Source of the DNA: Planctomycetota bacterium | Lineage (GTDB): Bacteria > Planctomycetota > Phycisphaerae > UBA1845 | Reading direction: 5' to 3' | NCBI GenBank assembly: GCA_022561415.1 | Contig: JADFRH010000183.1 | Location: 1-5,026, forward strand | Length of the DNA stretch: 5,026 bases | In this document: positions 1 to 5,026 of the stretch, one piece after another | How positions within the stretch are numbered: position 1 is the stretch's first letter | Layout: each line of letters opens with the position of its first letter | The notes under the pieces: generated by a model | Databases searched by the model: none | Told to the model about the DNA's origin: nothing | What the model saw: only the letters and a program-made list of their open reading frames with translations | Program-made: the position numbers and the translations under genes

Positions 1-2244
1 GTGCATGCCATGCGTTTGATCGGGCTTTCATTCCTAACGCTGCTTGTCGGTTTGGTTGGCTGTGCGGCTCGGGGGTCGCGCGTGATCGACGCGGCCGCCC
101 GGCATCGCGTCATTGCCGAGCCGGAGTTCATCGAGCAGTACGCGGCCACCCGGCGGTTCTCGCTCGGTCGTCCGCGCTCGATCCGGCCCGCGCCCGATGG
201 CAGTGCCGTGCTCTTCTTGCGAAGCGGCCCGCGCTCGTTCGTTCAGGACCTCTACGAGTTCGACACGACGACCGGGCGGGAGCGCCTGCTGCTCACGGCC
301 GATCAGATTCTTCAAGGAGCCGAGGAACAGTTGTCCGTCGAGGAACTCGCCCGCCGCGAGCGCGCTCGCATGACCGCGCGAGGCATCGCCCGGTACCGGC
401 TGAGCAAGGACGGCAGCCGAATTCTCGTTTCACTCTCCGGCCGGCTCTTCGTCATCGATCGCGCAAGCGACGGCATCACCGAGCTGAGCAGCGACAAGGG
501 TTTTCCCATCGACGCGCGGTTCTCGCCCGACGCCAAGTACGTCTCATGCGTCCGCAACGGCGAACTCTATGTAACCAACTTCGCCACCGGCAAGGAAGAA
601 CAACTGACCTCCGGCGCCGGCGGCAACATCACCAACGGCCTGTCCGAGTTCATCGCGCAGGAAGAGATGGGCCGACACAGCGGCTACTGGTGGTCGCCCG
701 ACAGCAGCCGGCTCGTCTACCAACAGACCGACACGACCGGTCTCGAGACGATGCACATTGCGGACGCGCGTTTTCCAGACCGCGAGCCGCACACCTGGCC
801 TTACCCACGACCGGGCAAGACCAACGCCAAGGTTCGCCTCGGCATCATCTCCGTCACCGGCGGCGACACGACCTGGGTGAAGTGGACCGGCGAGCGATAC
901 CCCTATCTCGCGACGGTGAAGTGGAAGGAAAACTCACCCCTCACCATTCTCGTGCAGAATCGCGAGCAGACGGCCGAGGCGCTGCTGACGGTCTATCCCA
1001 ATTCCGGCGCCACCTCGCTGCTGTTCGTCGAGTCCGACACGGCCTGGCTCAATCTCGATCAGTCCATGCCGTACTGGCTGCCCGACGGCAAGGCGTTCCT
1101 CTGGACCACCGAACGATACGGCGCGTGGCAACTGGAGCTGCGCGACCGCTTCGGAACCGTCTTGAAGCGATTGACCACGCTCGATTTCGGCCTCAAAGGG
1201 TTCGTTAGCTTTGATAAACAATCGCGCTCGGTCTACGTTCGTGCCACCGAGAACCCGATCGAAACTCACCTCTATCGCATCGCGCTGGACAACGCGTCGG
1301 CCGCACCCGTGCAACTCACACACGAACCGGGCCTGCATGGGTTTACTTTTTCCAAAAATCACGAGGTGTTTGTCCATTCATACAACACGATCACCGGCGA
1401 CAGTCGACAGGTTGTCCGCCGCGCCGACGGCACGGAGATCGGCGTCTTGAAATCCGTGGCCGAGCAGCGCCCCTTCACGCCCAACGTCGAGTTCACCGTC
1501 GTCGGCGACGGACCCACGTTTCACGCGGCCATCATTCGCCCGCGCAACTTCCGACCCGAGGGAAAGTATCCGGTGATCGTCAGCGTCTACGGCGGTCCGC
1601 ATGGTCAGGTCGTGCAGGCCTCGCCGAATCGCTATCTCTTGCAGCAGTGGATGGCCGACCACGGGTTCATCGTGGTAACACTCGACGGGCGCGGCACGCC
1701 CAGCCGCGGTCGCGCGTGGGAGCGGGTCATCAAGGGCGACCTGATCTCGATTCCGCTTGAAGACCAAGTGTCCGGGCTGCAGGCGCTCGGCAGGGATTAC
1801 CCCGAGCTCGACCTGCATCGCGTGGGCATCTATGGCTGGTCGTTCGGCGGCTACTTCTCGGCGATGGCCGTGATGCAGCGGCCCGATGTCTATCACGTCG
1901 GTGTGGCCGGTGCGCCGGTCGCTGACTGGATGGACTACGACACCCACTACACCGAGCGATACATGGGATTGCCTCAGCAGAACGCCGACGGGTACGAAAC
2001 GTCATCGGTATTGACCTATGCGAAGGACCTCGTTCGCCCGCTGTTGATCATTCACGGAACAACGGACGACAACGTCTACTTCACGCACGCACTGAAGATG
2101 TCCAACGCCCTCTTCCGCGCCGGCAAGGAGCACGACTTTCTCCCGCTGAGCGGATTCACCCACATGGTGGCCGACCCGAAAGTGACCCGCCGCTTGCAGG
2201 AGCGAATCATCGGCTACTTCGAGAAGCATCTGCTGGGCGTGTGA
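1..2244 (+). CDS. Dipeptidyl peptidase IV family serine peptidase (S9B), probable lipoprotein
   Basis: Predicted to remove dipeptides from the N-terminus of peptides with Pro or Ala in second position, outside the cytoplasmic membrane. The N-terminus is a lipoprotein signal: a hydrophobic stretch at residues 6-20, then lipobox L18-V19-G20-C21. A DPP IV N-terminal beta-propeller domain covers roughly residues 130-475. It contains the QEEMGRHSGYWW segment, where E221-E222 correspond to the glutamate pair that binds the substrate amino terminus and separates DPP IV from other S9 peptidases. The alpha/beta-hydrolase domain covers roughly 535-745. Y530 in VYGGPHG matches the oxyanion tyrosine, S614 in GWSFGGY is the nucleophile, D689 in HGTTDDNVYF is the acid and H721 in GFTHM is the likely base. 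The length of 747 residues is normal for the family. The frame opens with GTG at the first base of the window; ATG at position 10 is an equally good start and leaves a cleaner signal peptide. The upstream RBS is not visible. The next gene is 618 bp away, so no operon partner is seen downstream. Family assignment is very secure; the preferred substrate is not known. Confidence 0.95.
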   Translation: MHAMRLIGLSFLTLLVGLVGCAARGSRVIDAAARHRVIAEPEFIEQYAATRRFSLGRPRSIRPAPDGSAVLFLRSGPRSFVQDLYEFDTTTGRERLLLTADQILQGAEEQLSVEELARRERARMTARGIARYRLSKDGSRILVSLSGRLFVIDRASDGITELSSDKGFPIDARFSPDAKYVSCVRNGELYVTNFATGKEEQLTSGAGGNITNGLSEFIAQEEMGRHSGYWWSPDSSRLVYQQTDTTGLETMHIADARFPDREPHTWPYPRPGKTNAKVRLGIISVTGGDTTWVKWTGERYPYLATVKWKENSPLTILVQNREQTAEALLTVYPNSGATSLLFVESDTAWLNLDQSMPYWLPDGKAFLWTTERYGAWQLELRDRFGTVLKRLTTLDFGLKGFVSFDKQSRSVYVRATENPIETHLYRIALDNASAAPVQLTHEPGLHGFTFSKNHEVFVHSYNTITGDSRQVVRRADGTEIGVLKSVAEQRPFTPNVEFTVVGDGPTFHAAIIRPRNFRPEGKYPVIVSVYGGPHGQVVQASPNRYLLQQWMADHGFIVVTLDGRGTPSRGRAWERVIKGDLISIPLEDQVSGLQALGRDYPELDLHRVGIYGWSFGGYFSAMAVMQRPDVYHVGVAGAPVADWMDYDTHYTERYMGLPQQNADGYETSSVLTYAKDLVRPLLIIHGTTDDNVYFTHALKMSNALFRAGKEHDFLPLSGFTHMVADPKVTRRLQERIIGYFEKHLLGV

Positions 2245-2388
2245 GACGGTTACGGCGTTTGCCAGTCGCCGGTTGGACGAATCGGTGCGTGCAACTCCCA
2301 TCCAAAGAAGGGATTTCGTCGGGGGCGTGGTATTTCATACTCATGGTCGTTGAACAATGATCGCAGGCGGAAACGCTTCGCAGTTCGA

Positions 2389-2459
2389 CGTCCGGCACAG
2401 GGACCGGACGCTACAACACGGGTCCGCGGGACTTCGCCCGCGCGGCCCCGGAGGGGCCG
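2389..2459. repeat. Cluster of three short GC-rich hairpins
   Basis: Three hairpins stand almost end to end downstream of the peptidase gene. The first pairs CGTCCGG (2389-2395) with CCGGACG (2404-2410) over an 8-base loop. The second pairs CGCGGG (2425-2430) with CCCGCG (2437-2442). The third pairs CGGCCCC (2443-2449) with GGGGCCG (2453-2459) over a 3-base loop. None is followed by a T-run, so they are not classical intrinsic terminators, although they could stall transcription or protect the 3' end of the upstream mRNA. They lie directly against the inverted-repeat element that follows and look like part of the same intergenic repeat cluster. The 144 bases between the peptidase stop codon and this cluster (2245-2388) show nothing I recognise. 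Confidence 0.6.
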
Positions 2460-2699
2460 TTGGATGTAGCCACGGGTGAAGCGCCGCCCGGCGCGAGCCG
2501 GGCGAAGCGAAACCCGTGGAATGGAATGTCCAAACCCTATCACCGCCCCGGTAGGGGCGGAGGTGCGCCGACCCGTCGGAGTCATTCGCGCAGGCCCTTC
2601 GCCCCTTCCGGGGCGAGGAAAAAAATCGCAACCGAGCACCAAGGGTTCCGCTCGTCCCGGCGCGCCGGGACTCGCTTCACCCGTGGCTACAACCCAACG
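2458..2699. mobile_element. MITE/REP-like non-coding element with terminal inverted repeats
   Basis: The ends are inverted repeats. Bases 2465-2483 are the exact reverse complement of 2673-2691 (19 bp, core TAGCCACGGGTGAAGCG). After a small mismatch the match resumes outward with CGTTGG (2458-2463) against CCAACG (2694-2699). The interior is a string of hairpins. One is a compound hairpin pairing CCACGGGT (2470-2477) with ACCCGTGG (2512-2519) and holding an inner 8-bp stem (2485-2492 with 2497-2504). The others are CCGCCCC/GGGGCGG (2543-2560), CGCCCC/GGGGCG (2600-2615) and a perfect 16-bp palindrome at 2655-2670. No convincing protein is encoded: open frames across it are low-complexity, rich in Arg, Pro and Gly, and overlap on both strands. 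The structure fits a non-autonomous element such as those mobilised by IS200-like REP-associated transposases, but no transposase or target-site duplication is visible, so mobility is an inference. Confidence 0.6.
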
Positions 2700-2721
2700 C
2701 ACCGCTCGGGCTTGATTCCAC

Positions 2722-2766
2722 GTCTCTCCGGGAGTTACTTCAGTTCACGGCGTTGCCCGGAGAGGC
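2722..2766. repeat. 9-bp inverted repeat overlapping candidate promoter
   Basis: CTCTCCGGG (2724-2732) is exactly complementary to CCCGGAGAG (2756-2764). The stem can be lengthened by one G-T pair and one G-C pair, to 2722 and 2766. The 23-base spacer would hold the -35 region of the weak promoter proposed just downstream. It may be an operator-like site, an RNA hairpin, or simply another member of the surrounding palindrome cluster. The sequence alone does not decide. Confidence 0.4.
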
Positions 2767-2774
2767 GATAGAAT
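2744..2774 (+). promoter_or_regulatory. Weak sigma70-like promoter candidate
   Basis: TAGAAT (2769-2774) is a fair -10 box. The best -35 candidate at tolerable spacing is TTCACG (2744-2749), 19 bp upstream. A TTGCCC at 2753-2758 is closer to consensus but only 10 bp away, which is too near. The predicted transcript would start about 80 bases before the ATG at 2863. This is the only promoter-like pattern I see in the gap and it is weak. Confidence 0.25.
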
Positions 2775-2862
2775 CTTGCGAACGCAGGGCGCGACTCATT
2801 GATAACGTTCCGCAACGAGAAGAGCGTTAACGAGACGGGTTCTCTCAGACCACACGAGACAA

Positions 2863-3448
2863 ATGATGAACAAGCGATTATCGGTGATGTTGGGGCTCGG
2901 CGCTTTCGCCGCGGTTTCAGCAACCATTCTTTGGTTGAACATGGGCGCAAATCGGGCGCGGGCCTCGCAGGCTTCGGCGACATCCGACCCGTAGGACCAA
3001 CTCCGTTTTCTCGTGGGATCGTGGAGCGGGACCGGGGACGGCAACTCCGGCACGTCCACGCTCGAGCGATCGTACGAGTTCATTCTGAACGATCAGTTCC
3101 TGCTCGTCCGCAACAAGGCGGTCTTCCCGCCGCAGACCAAGAACCCCAAGGGCGAGATTCACGAAGACCTCGGCGTCATCAGCTACGACAAACGGCCCAA
3201 GACGTTCATCCTTCGCGAGTTCTACAGCGAGGGCTATGTGAATCAGTTCGTACTGAAGGAGCAATCTGCGGACGGAAAGAAGTTGGTCTTCACGACGGAG
3301 GCGGTGGAAAACGGCCCGCCGATGATGCGTGCGCGAACCACCTGGGAGATCACCGGTGAGCGGAGCCTCAACGAGACGTTCGAGCTGGCGTTCGATGGCA
3401 AGACATTCAAGCCATTGTGTCACCTGCACGCTGAAACGCTCCCATTGA
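2863..3448 (+). pseudogene. Broken gene for a small secreted DUF1579/lipocalin-like protein
   Basis: Reading from ATG 2863 gives a signal-peptide-like start: MMNKRLS, then a hydrophobic stretch from about residue 7 to 26, then an Ala/Ser-rich cleavage region. The reading ends at an in-frame TAG (2992-2994). The same frame continues immediately with DQLRFLVGSWSGTGDG, the expected opening of a DUF1579/nitrobindin-like beta-barrel domain, and later shows YEFILNDQFL, HEDLGVISYD, LREFYSEGYVNQFVL and ETFELAFDGKTFKP. After that point homologs, as I remember them, end within about a dozen residues in a Lys/Arg-containing tail. Here that tail (CVTCTLKRSH, then TGA at 3446-3448) lies in the next frame, implying one extra base at about 3415. 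Two independent lesions suggest a decaying gene or assembly errors. ATG 2866 is an alternative start, and only a weak GAG precedes either. Ligand and function are unknown. Lesions are seen directly; the family name is from motif memory. Confidence 0.6.
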
Positions 3449-3666
3449 GCCTCTGTGTGTGGTGGATTTCGGTAGCCACCGAGGCCGCTGGTGCGATCCC
3501 GGCGCGCCGGGATTCTCGCACCTCTGCTCTTTGGAATCCTTTCCCACATGTTCGATCGCGGCGGCGGCGCGTCGATTCCATGCACTCGATCACCGGGCGG
3601 CTGAATGCGGATACGAATCCGCCAAGACTTGTGCCGAGAAGGGATTCTCGGCACAGCACACGTTGA
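3013..3666 (+). CDS. Open frame covering the domain of the broken gene plus a repeat-derived tail (alternative model)
   Basis: This is the longest uninterrupted stretch of the damaged gene, and an automated caller would probably report it as a 217-residue hypothetical protein. Residues 1-134 are the DUF1579/lipocalin-like barrel. The GTG start at 3013 has no Shine-Dalgarno site and lies inside the conserved LRFLVGSW opening, so it would remove the first strand and the export signal. Residues 135-217 look spurious. They are read after the apparent frameshift, contain no family motif, are rich in Arg and Pro, and translate the downstream palindrome block. That block produces the peptide RRDSR twice, from two copies of the same DNA decamer. 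I regard this model as less likely to be a natural functional product than the pseudogene model over the same region. Confidence 0.4.
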   Translation: MGSWSGTGDGNSGTSTLERSYEFILNDQFLLVRNKAVFPPQTKNPKGEIHEDLGVISYDKRPKTFILREFYSEGYVNQFVLKEQSADGKKLVFTTEAVENGPPMMRARTTWEITGERSLNETFELAFDGKTFKPLCHLHAETLPLSLCVWWISVATEAAGAIPARRDSRTSALWNPFPHVRSRRRRVDSMHSITGRLNADTNPPRLVPRRDSRHSTR

Positions 3667-3702
3667 GCCGCTATGGGTAGAGAATTTTGGTAGCCATCGA
3701 GG
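3469..3702. repeat. Second palindrome block with flanking 14-bp direct repeats
   Basis: The block begins about 20 bases after the restored stop codon of the broken gene. GGTAGCCACCGAGG (3471-3484) recurs as GGTAGCCATCGAGG (3689-3702), 13 of 14 bases identical, bounding the block. Inside it GGTGCGA (3490-3496) pairs with TCGCACC (3516-3522) around the perfect palindrome TCCCGGCGCGCCGGGA (3497-3512), which is identical to the one at 2655-2670 in the first block. GGGATTCTCG occurs at 3509-3518 and again at 3641-3650. No gene is supportable here. The pattern resembles dispersed REP-like palindromes placed at the 3' ends of genes. Confidence 0.55.
3631..3654. repeat. Perfect 10-bp hairpin with GGGA tetraloop
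   Basis: GTGCCGAGAA (3631-3640) and TTCTCGGCAC (3645-3654) are exact reverse complements separated by GGGA. It is the most stable isolated hairpin between the broken gene and the last gene. No T-run follows (AGCACACG), so an intrinsic terminator is unproven, although the position between two transcription units fits a transcript-ending or 3'-protecting role. Its loop-side sequence repeats a decamer found at 3509-3518, tying it to the surrounding repeat block. Confidence 0.6.
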
Positions 3703-3714
3703 GTGCCGTTTCGC

Positions 3715-3720
3715 TATAAT
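3715..3720 (+). promoter_or_regulatory. Consensus -10 box upstream of the last gene
   Basis: TATAAT (3715-3720) in the context CGCTATAATGC is a perfect sigma70-type -10 hexamer. Transcription would begin about 35 bases before the ATG at 3762, a normal leader length. No good -35 box stands at 16-18 bp; TTGGTA (3687-3692) is 22 bp away. The hexamer lies 12 bases beyond the last direct repeat of the palindrome block. Confidence 0.5.
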
Positions 3721-3744
3721 GCAGACGCCCGACGAGCTTCGGGT

Positions 3745-3750
3745 GGAAGG
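3745..3750 (+). promoter_or_regulatory. Ribosome binding site deciding the start of the last gene
   Basis: GGAAGG ends 11 bases before ATG 3762. An in-frame GTG at 3750 could also start the protein and would add MKRW, but the purine run overlaps it and so cannot serve it. ATG 3762 is therefore preferred. Confidence 0.5.
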
Positions 3751-3761
3751 TGAAACGGTGG

Positions 3762-5026
3762 ATGGAGGCGAAGACGACTAATCTCACGTGCGGGGTCGCA
3801 CGCGCTGCACAGCGGTTGGGCGTGGTCACGGCGGTGGTGATCGGGGCCGCCACGTCGACAGCGCTCTCGCGACCGGAGACCGTGGTTGTCCGTCCCGGAG
3901 CGGTTGTTCGCTGGTCGGAGCTGGTCGAGCTGGATCGCGCCCTTGCCGACATGCCGAAGCCTCGATCGGTTGTCAAGCTGTACGTGCCGGAGCCTCCACC
4001 GCGCTACGTTGGTTCATCACTTCGGAAACCACCGATCGCAGAATCCGACACGCCCCGCGTGGACGACCCGGAATCCAAGGCGGCAACATCGTTGAAGGCG
4101 CGAGCCTCGATCATCGCGAGTTTCGCGGCGCTGCCGGACGACGGGATTCTCATCCCGCCCGACACCAACGGCGCGGTCGGCCTGGACCACGTCATGACCA
4201 TGCTCAACACGGCCGTGCGCATTCAAGACAAAAGCGGCAGCGCCGTCGTGCCCGATGTCTCGCTCGCCGGTTTCTGGGCGATGCTGGCTCCGGCATCCCT
4301 GGCCGACCCGCGACTCGTTTATGACGCCACCGTGAGCCGATGGTACGCTACGGTGATCGCCAACTTCCGGCTCCCCACCTCGGCCGTGCTTCTTGCGGTC
4401 AGCGCGTCGAGTGATCCGACAGGTGTCTGGTCGTTCTATTCGATCGAGGCGGATCCGGCCGGCTTGCTCTGGGCCGATTTTCCAGACGTCGGCTACAGTT
4501 CGAAGTGGCTTGCGCTCACTGCGAACATGGAAACCATCGCCGGCGACAATTTTTCGGGCGTGGGGATGTGGGTGATCGAGAAAGCCGACGTGCTCGCCGG
4601 CGGTCCGCTCGAGGTGACGCGGTTTGCTCCGGGGTTCGACGACGTCGGCGGCGGTGGGGCCTTCGCGCTTCGACCGTGCCGGACCTTCGACCCTGAATCC
4701 ACGCTCTATCTCACCGACAACAGCGGCCTGCGCGATCCCGTCGATGATCGGCAGATGATTCGGCTGTCGCGTATCACCGAAGGTGTCGGCGGCGGGCCGA
4801 TCTGGTCGGTGGTTCCCGGTTCACTGTTTAGCGGCAGCGGGCTGTTTCGCGTGCCGACGAATTTCCGTTACGGTCAGATACCGGCCTCGCAACGGGGCAG
4901 CCGAAAACTCATACAGGTAACTGCACGCGGTCACACCCACCGTGTTCGTGAAATCGTCCGTCTCAGCGAACTGGCTGCCGACCTCGCCGGAACTGGCATC
5001 ATTTGGCTTCGATCCGTCCGTGCCTC
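3762..5026 (+). CDS. Exported protein of the PPDTNGAVG-motif family, 3' end outside window
   Basis: The frame stays open from ATG 3762 to the window edge, at least 421 codons. Residues 1-37 resemble a signal peptide: basic N-region, hydrophobic core LGVVTAVVIGAATSTAL at about 19-35. A proline-rich linker follows to about residue 110. The conserved body then carries motifs I recognise from large secreted bacterial proteins of unknown function: PPDTNGAVG (132-140), HVMTMLNTAVRIQDKSG just after, DPRLVYD (182-188) with RWY (193-195), SDPTGVWSFY (217-226), LLWADFPDVG (235-244), a GVGMWVIEKADVLAGG segment near 267-282 and LYLTDNSG (315-322). The repeating beta-rich pattern suggests a beta-propeller-like extracellular fold. 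That is an inference; no catalytic residues are evident. It has its own promoter and RBS, so it is probably transcribed independently. After about residue 386 the frame turns Arg-rich and loses family resemblance, while an adjacent frame looks more protein-like, so a frameshift near 4917-4925 is possible. The true C-terminus is not visible. Confidence 0.8.
   Translation, partial: MEAKTTNLTCGVARAAQRLGVVTAVVIGAATSTALSRPETVVVRPGAVVRWSELVELDRALADMPKPRSVVKLYVPEPPPRYVGSSLRKPPIAESDTPRVDDPESKAATSLKARASIIASFAALPDDGILIPPDTNGAVGLDHVMTMLNTAVRIQDKSGSAVVPDVSLAGFWAMLAPASLADPRLVYDATVSRWYATVIANFRLPTSAVLLAVSASSDPTGVWSFYSIEADPAGLLWADFPDVGYSSKWLALTANMETIAGDNFSGVGMWVIEKADVLAGGPLEVTRFAPGFDDVGGGGAFALRPCRTFDPESTLYLTDNSGLRDPVDDRQMIRLSRITEGVGGGPIWSVVPGSLFSGSGLFRVPTNFRYGQIPASQRGSRKLIQVTARGHTHRVREIVRLSELAADLAGTGIIWLRSVRA

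Noticed and set aside
2600..2627. GC hairpin followed by an A-run as a possible intrinsic terminator
   Set aside because: On the + strand the run after the stem is A, not T. On the - strand the T-run precedes the hairpin. Neither orientation matches a rho-independent terminator.
2389..2691. CRISPR array, because of many evenly GC-rich palindromes
   Set aside because: The hairpins differ in sequence and spacing; there is no constant direct repeat with unique spacers of uniform length.
2250..2702. Minus-strand 150-codon open frame across the first repeat block
   Set aside because: It translates the hairpin array, is rich in Arg, Pro and Gly, and overlaps further open frames on both strands. 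This is expected for stop-poor GC-rich repeats and is not evidence for a gene.
2460..2771. Plus-strand open frames of 103 and 79 codons inside the inverted-repeat element
   Set aside because: Both read the same repeat in different frames, have no RBS and show low-complexity Arg/Pro/Gly-rich sequence.
2917..3654. Minus-strand 245-codon open frame opposite the small broken gene
   Set aside because: It is antisense to a frame with clear family motifs, has an Arg-rich composition typical of antisense reading of GC-rich DNA, runs through the repeat block, and shows no motif of its own.
3788..4324. Plus-strand 178-codon open frame
   Set aside because: It is a shifted-frame shadow of the exported-protein gene, whose frame from 3762 carries the conserved PPDTNGAVG and DPRLVYD motifs.
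4820..5026. Minus-strand open frame at the right edge with fairly natural-looking composition
   Set aside because: It is codon-aligned antisense to the exported-protein frame, overlaps family motifs on the + strand at its 3' part (LFRVPTNF), and has no visible start in the window. Chance antisense openness is the simpler explanation.

Overview
The window is GC-rich bacterial DNA with every supportable gene on the + strand. No taxonomic marker gene is present. Three things together suggest a planctomycete-like environmental bacterium, possibly from a metagenomic assembly: a lipoprotein-type dipeptidyl peptidase IV, secreted proteins of unknown function, and blocks of GC-rich palindromes between genes. 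This is an inference of moderate to low confidence.

Layout. Positions 1-2244 hold a complete S9B-type dipeptidyl peptidase IV lipoprotein with all catalytic and substrate N-terminus-binding residues visible. Positions 2245-2862 hold no gene. After about 140 featureless bases there is a dense run of hairpins. Part of this run (2458-2699) is a MITE/REP-like element of about 240 bp with near-perfect terminal inverted repeats. It is followed by an inverted repeat and a weak promoter candidate. Positions 2863-3448 hold the remains of a small secreted or periplasmic protein with a DUF1579/lipocalin-like look. It carries two apparent lesions: an in-frame TAG exactly between signal peptide and domain, and a 1-base frameshift just before the C-terminus. 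An automated caller would probably report only the open stretch 3013-3666, whose last 83 residues are translated repeat DNA. Positions 3469-3702 form a second palindrome block that shares an identical 16-bp palindrome with the first. A good -10 box (3715-3720) and a Shine-Dalgarno site (3745-3750) precede the last gene, which starts at 3762 and runs off the window. It encodes a large exported protein of the family with a PPDTNGAVG motif; its function is unknown.

The genes do not form an obvious operon. Each is separated from the next by a repeat block, and the last gene has its own promoter and ribosome binding site. The common theme is the cell envelope: all three products carry export signals. 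I see no defence system, CRISPR array, tRNA, rRNA or transposase gene. The points most worth a second look are the doubly broken small gene, the two related palindrome blocks, and a possible frame change near the end of the last gene.
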